Shown here piece after piece: positions 55,942-59,237 of a DNA stretch of 59,237 nucleotides. The position numbers and the translations under genes were made by a program. The notes below the pieces were generated by a model. It was not told the origin of the DNA and searched no databases. It saw nothing but the letters and a program-made list of their open reading frames with translations. Every line of letters starts with the position of its first letter. Position 1 is the first letter of the stretch. Source of the DNA: Pedosphaera sp. (GTDB lineage: Bacteria > Verrucomicrobiota > Verrucomicrobiia > Limisphaerales > UBA9464); assembly GCA_009695205.1 (NCBI GenBank), contig SIBK01000021.1:1-59237 (forward strand). The letters are read 5' to 3'.

Positions 55942-56802
55942 ATGAAAACATCGTGCACGCTCGATCGAAGCCCGCGCTCTGGAGTTACCAGTCCCGCGCA
56001 TTCGGCGGGTCACTCATCACTAGCCGGTCGCTGTTCCGCCTTCACTCTAATCGAACTGTTGGTCGTCATCGCCATCATTGCGATCTTGGCGGGGATGCTC
56101 CTGCCAGCGCTGAGCAAGGCCAAGCAAAAGGCGCAGGCGATCTCGTGCCTGAGCAACCTCAAGCAACTCGCGCTTGGCTGGGGCATTTATGTGAACGAAA
56201 ACAACGACACGATGCCACCCACCGCCGTCACCGGTTCGTCACCAATCGACTATGCGGGTGTTGATCCATCCTGGGCTGTGGGCAATACCCTGCCCGACAC
56301 CACTACGACCAACCTTCAGCGAGGATTGTTCTATCGCAATAGTCCATCCGTCGGGATCTACCGCTGTCCCGCGGACAAATCCACTGTCGATGGACATCCT
56401 GGCCTGCTGTGAACACGCAGCTATCAATTGAGCGCACTTCTAAACAGCACAATTAATGGGTCGAGTCCCCTTCTCTGGTATCCTCCGGGCTGGATGAAAT
56501 ACAAAATCAATGACTTGGTGGATCCTTCCCCTGCCGGGAAGTTTACTTTTATTGATTCCCATCCTTTGAATTCCAGAGACCTTGCGTTCATCGTCAAAGT
56601 CAAAGAAGCCGTCGGTCCGGACGAATGGATTCACCGTCCCGGTGAACAACATAACCGAGGCGCCAACGCAGCCTTCGGAGACGGGCACGCCTTGCTCTGG
56701 CGATGGCGTTTTAGCCGCTCAAAACCCGCTGATGGTTTTCCGACGGACCCCGCGGATAAAGCGGATTTCCAGTTCCTCAAGAGCCACTGGCCCAGGCCGT
56801 GA
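55942..56802 (+). pseudogene. Pseudopilin-like protein with in-frame TGA
   Basis: The N-terminus carries a prepilin motif [21 protein letters not shown] after a longer leader, then [22 protein letters not shown], as in the pseudopilin at 2410. At 56410-56412 an in-frame TGA stands where a family Arg codon (in CPADKS...R.RSYQ) is expected. The same frame continues TRSYQLSALLN to the C-terminal GANAAFGDGHALLWRW motif and stops at 56802. Without the stop it would have 286 residues. A truncated product of 156 residues with the helix intact could still be made. Confidence 0.8.
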
Positions 56803-57014
56803 TCGCGCAGTGGGTCAACAATAGTCGTTCTTAATGAAACGATTCAATCCAGCAGCAGCAGATCCGATCGGTAGTTCATCGGGTCATCGGCAGGAAACAC
56901 ACGGCCCGTAGCAAATCATGGATCGAGATCGCGCGGTTGACCGACGGAACCCCGCTGATCTTTCCCGTTGGCGAAGACTCGTGAGGCGGTGCATGGTTCC
57001 GGCGGGTAGCCGTT

Positions 57015-59237
57015 ATGATCCCACACAGTAATTTGCCCGCGCTCTGTCTCGCTGCCTTGCCGGGCTTCGCAAAGACCGTGCTCATTCTAGTTCTTCTTGG
57101 CATCTTGGCGCCGCCAACCCGCGCCGATTTCGTCGGCAAATTCGAGCAACACGAGTTCAAGGTGACCTGGTTCGGATTATTCGTGAACGACCGTGTCGAG
57201 CAGGACAAGTCCACATCTCCCACCGCCTCCTTCCCGCTCGACGAGCAAAATGGCGTTGGCAACTTCAAGGGCACCCTCCGGGTCGAGTATCCGGCTTCGC
57301 TCTCCGGTCAGCAAGCCGGCAAACTCTCCGCGGTCTTCGATCCACCGGTGGCAATGAAGATCGTGCTCGACGGCAAATGGACGCTGCCCAACCCGCCCGC
57401 CAACAACAAATGGGTGCTCAACAACTAGCTCACCACCTTCCTGCCGTCCTGTCCTTCCGTGACAGCACCAAGCTCCGCCCCGCAGTCGTCCAGCTTCGGT
57501 GTTCTACTGACGATACCCTGCAATCTGACCAGCATCGAGTGGGATCATGACGAGGACGCCGACACGATCTTCCGCGTCCAGCAGGAAGCCCGGTTGAGGT
57601 TACACAACGGGCTAAATCCGGGGACCCTCCTCGCGAGCGCCGTGGTCGGCATCACGACGCTCTATCGCTTCCCGCGAGCCGGAGGCATTCAAGTGTTGAG
57701 CGGCCCGCTCGAGTTCAGTGTCGAGAACGGTATTGTCATTCCTCCGTCGCACAAATTTTTGTTTGGCAACAACGGCGGTGATGTCTTGAACTTCACGGCC
57801 ACCGCGAAGACGACCAGCGGCGAGGCATGGCTCACGGTCGCGCCGTCTTCCTCAACGCTGGCGGCTTCCAGCTTCGCCGATCTCACTGTGACGGTGAACA
57901 CGAATCTCACTCACGGCCGCACAAACGAAGGTACGATCAGGATCGCAGGCAATGCCTCGAACAGCCCGCAGACCGTCCCGGTCAAACTGATCTTACCCGC
58001 CGAAGACGAACTGGCGATCGCCGTCTCCGAACCGCCGCCCGGTGCGACGCTCACCGAAGGCACCACCACCAACTTCTTTGGCACCGCGACTTTCAAGCTG
58101 CTGTCGCGCTCCTCGGCCGACCTCGCGTTACGGGTGTTCGATCAAGACACCAACCTGCTGGCCTCGTCGCCCTTCATTCGCGTGAAGCGCGCCGACCGAT
58201 CGGTTTCCACCAATTTAATCGTCGCCAACGTCGTGCTCTCCGCCGTTCTGCCGGGCAAGCCGCTCACCAACGTCATCGTGAAGACCGTGCTGATTGATCC
58301 GGTTCTGTCCACCGTTTTCCTTGAGCGCAGTGTGCGCTACACCGTAGCGACGGTCGAGTTGGTTGGCCTCGAAGTCTCGCAATTCATCCAGGATTGGAAC
58401 AAGAGCGTCACGCTCTTCACAGAGAAGCCCAAGCTCGTCCGCGCCCACTTGAGAGCGACCGAGAATGACCCGATCCGAGTGAAAACCCGAAACTGCACGG
58501 CCTGCGAACACTCCGAATTTTCCCACGTTCGCGAAGATCGAAGACCGGATCTATCCGACGCTCGGGCCGATGGACTCCGGCGACGACGCCCTAATCTACG
58601 GCGTGAATCCGTATTTCGCGCCTGAGGGTCTCGTTGGTTTCGAGGTCATCAGCCCGTTCGAAACATTTGAGCTGATGAGCTACTGCCGTGGGATCGGCGT
58701 CAACCCCTTCCAGTGGCCTTCGAAACACACCTACGACGCGCTGGCCGCCAAGCTACGCGCCCGCTACGGCCCGGCCCTGCAATCCACAGGCAATCCGCAG
58801 CAGTATCTGTTGATCTCCGGACTGATCGACTGGAAGAACCAAACCGCCCAATTCAACCCCTTCGGCAAGGCCAACATCACCTCCCCACCCCGGCCACCCG
58901 CCGCCGGTGAGTATGAACTTCAACTCCGCACCGCCTCCGGCACTCCCCTGCAAACCGTGCTCTTCGAGCCGATCGGTCTGGAATCCGGTCCGCCGCCCGG
59001 CACGCCCCACATCGTACCGTTCTTCTTACCACTTCTGCCTGATCCCGCGATAAAACCGGCCGTTCTCCGGCACGGCGGCGTGACAATGGCAACCGTCAAC
59101 GCAAGTCCGACTGCGCCTGTCGTCGAGGTCTTTTCGCCCAACGGCGGAGAAATTCTCGCCAGCTATCCTGCCATCCTCCGCTGGCGAGGCAGCGATGCCG
59201 ACGGTGACAAGCTCGTCTATGACGTGCAATTCAGCCC
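57015..59237 (+). pseudogene. Secreted BACON/metzincin-like protein, interrupted and cut by the window end
   Basis: A signal peptide (TVLILVLLGILAPPTRADF) starts the product. TAG at 57426 interrupts WVLNN*LTTFLP in frame, again where Gln (CAG) would fit. The frame then runs through a BACON-like Ig repeat (EAWLTVAPSSSTLAASSFADLTVTVN...QTVPVKL) to VGLEVSQFIQDWNKSVTLF. An A-run at 58482-58485 appears one base too long; after it the other frame reads NFPTFAKIEDRIYPTLGP, then a Met-turn-like ELMSYCRG and TYDALAAKL. These resemble the end of secreted metzincin-like proteases, but no HEXXH motif is present upstream, so the catalytic part may be deleted. A C-terminal Ig-like SPNGGEILASYPAILRW domain reaches the window edge. 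Confidence 0.7.

Noticed and set aside
1..59237. tRNA, rRNA or CRISPR genes
   Set aside because: I scanned intergenic regions by eye for T-arm consensus (GGTTCGANTCC) and regularly spaced repeats and saw none. A covariance-model search could still find a structured RNA.

Overview
The window looks like a chromosomal piece of a Verrucomicrobiota bacterium, probably from the Pedosphaera/Limisphaera side of the phylum. The grounds are: secreted LamG and pseudopilin-type proteins, an ECF sigma factor paired with a Ser/Thr kinase-WD40 protein, a family II CBS pyrophosphatase, and a long single-strand division and cell wall (dcw) cluster with a divergent FtsZ. This is family recognition by eye; no database search was run.

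Left part (1-15.4 kb): the 3' end of a secreted LamG protein with a good terminator, an inner-membrane-anchored unknown, a pseudopilin, then remnants of an ECF sigma/kinase pair (3.4-4.1 kb). An alpha/beta hydrolase and a perfect 23-bp inverted repeat follow. Next are Ffh, a DUF5679 zinc-ribbon protein, a Tat-exported asparaginase-type Ntn hydrolase, a polysaccharide flippase, a CBS/DRTGG pyrophosphatase, a ParA ATPase without a visible ParB, a PQQ-type beta-propeller protein and two membrane proteins (one DUF554).

Middle (15.6-33.4 kb, all minus strand): the dcw cluster reads mraZ, an unknown gene, rsmH, ftsL-like, ftsI, a MurE-like gene, murF, mraY, a LysM protein, ftsW, murG, murB, ddl, ftsQ, ftsA, ftsZ. 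Many junctions are 4-bp ATGA overlaps. Three things stand out. The MurE-like protein has lost its ATP-binding P-loop and other ligase motifs while staying in frame. murC and murD are absent from the cluster, with a 400-bp empty stretch about where murD is expected. FtsZ lacks part of its catalytic T7 loop. The genes together cover septum assembly and the lipid II pathway from UDP-MurNAc to transglycosylation and crosslinking, apart from the missing ligases.

Next block (33.8-43.3 kb): queA, a RibD-C reductase, a three-gene Mla-type lipid transport operon, DUF2007, a GlcD-type flavin oxidase, then on the minus strand GluQ-RS and an RmlD-like reductase, a tiny membrane protein and a lipoamide dehydrogenase-like enzyme. 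All are intact.

Right part (43.5-59.2 kb, all plus strand): almost every gene is broken. Cytochrome c, PEP synthase, ADP-forming acyl-CoA synthetase, APC permease, ECF sigma, kinase-WD40, pseudopilin and a metzincin-like secreted protein all carry stops or frameshifts. Two of the lesions are clean 8-bp and 7-bp tandem duplications. Either this is a decaying accessory region or the assembly is poor here; read mapping would decide. Several short dispersed repeats occur in this part and again near the left end. I see no tRNA, rRNA or CRISPR array.
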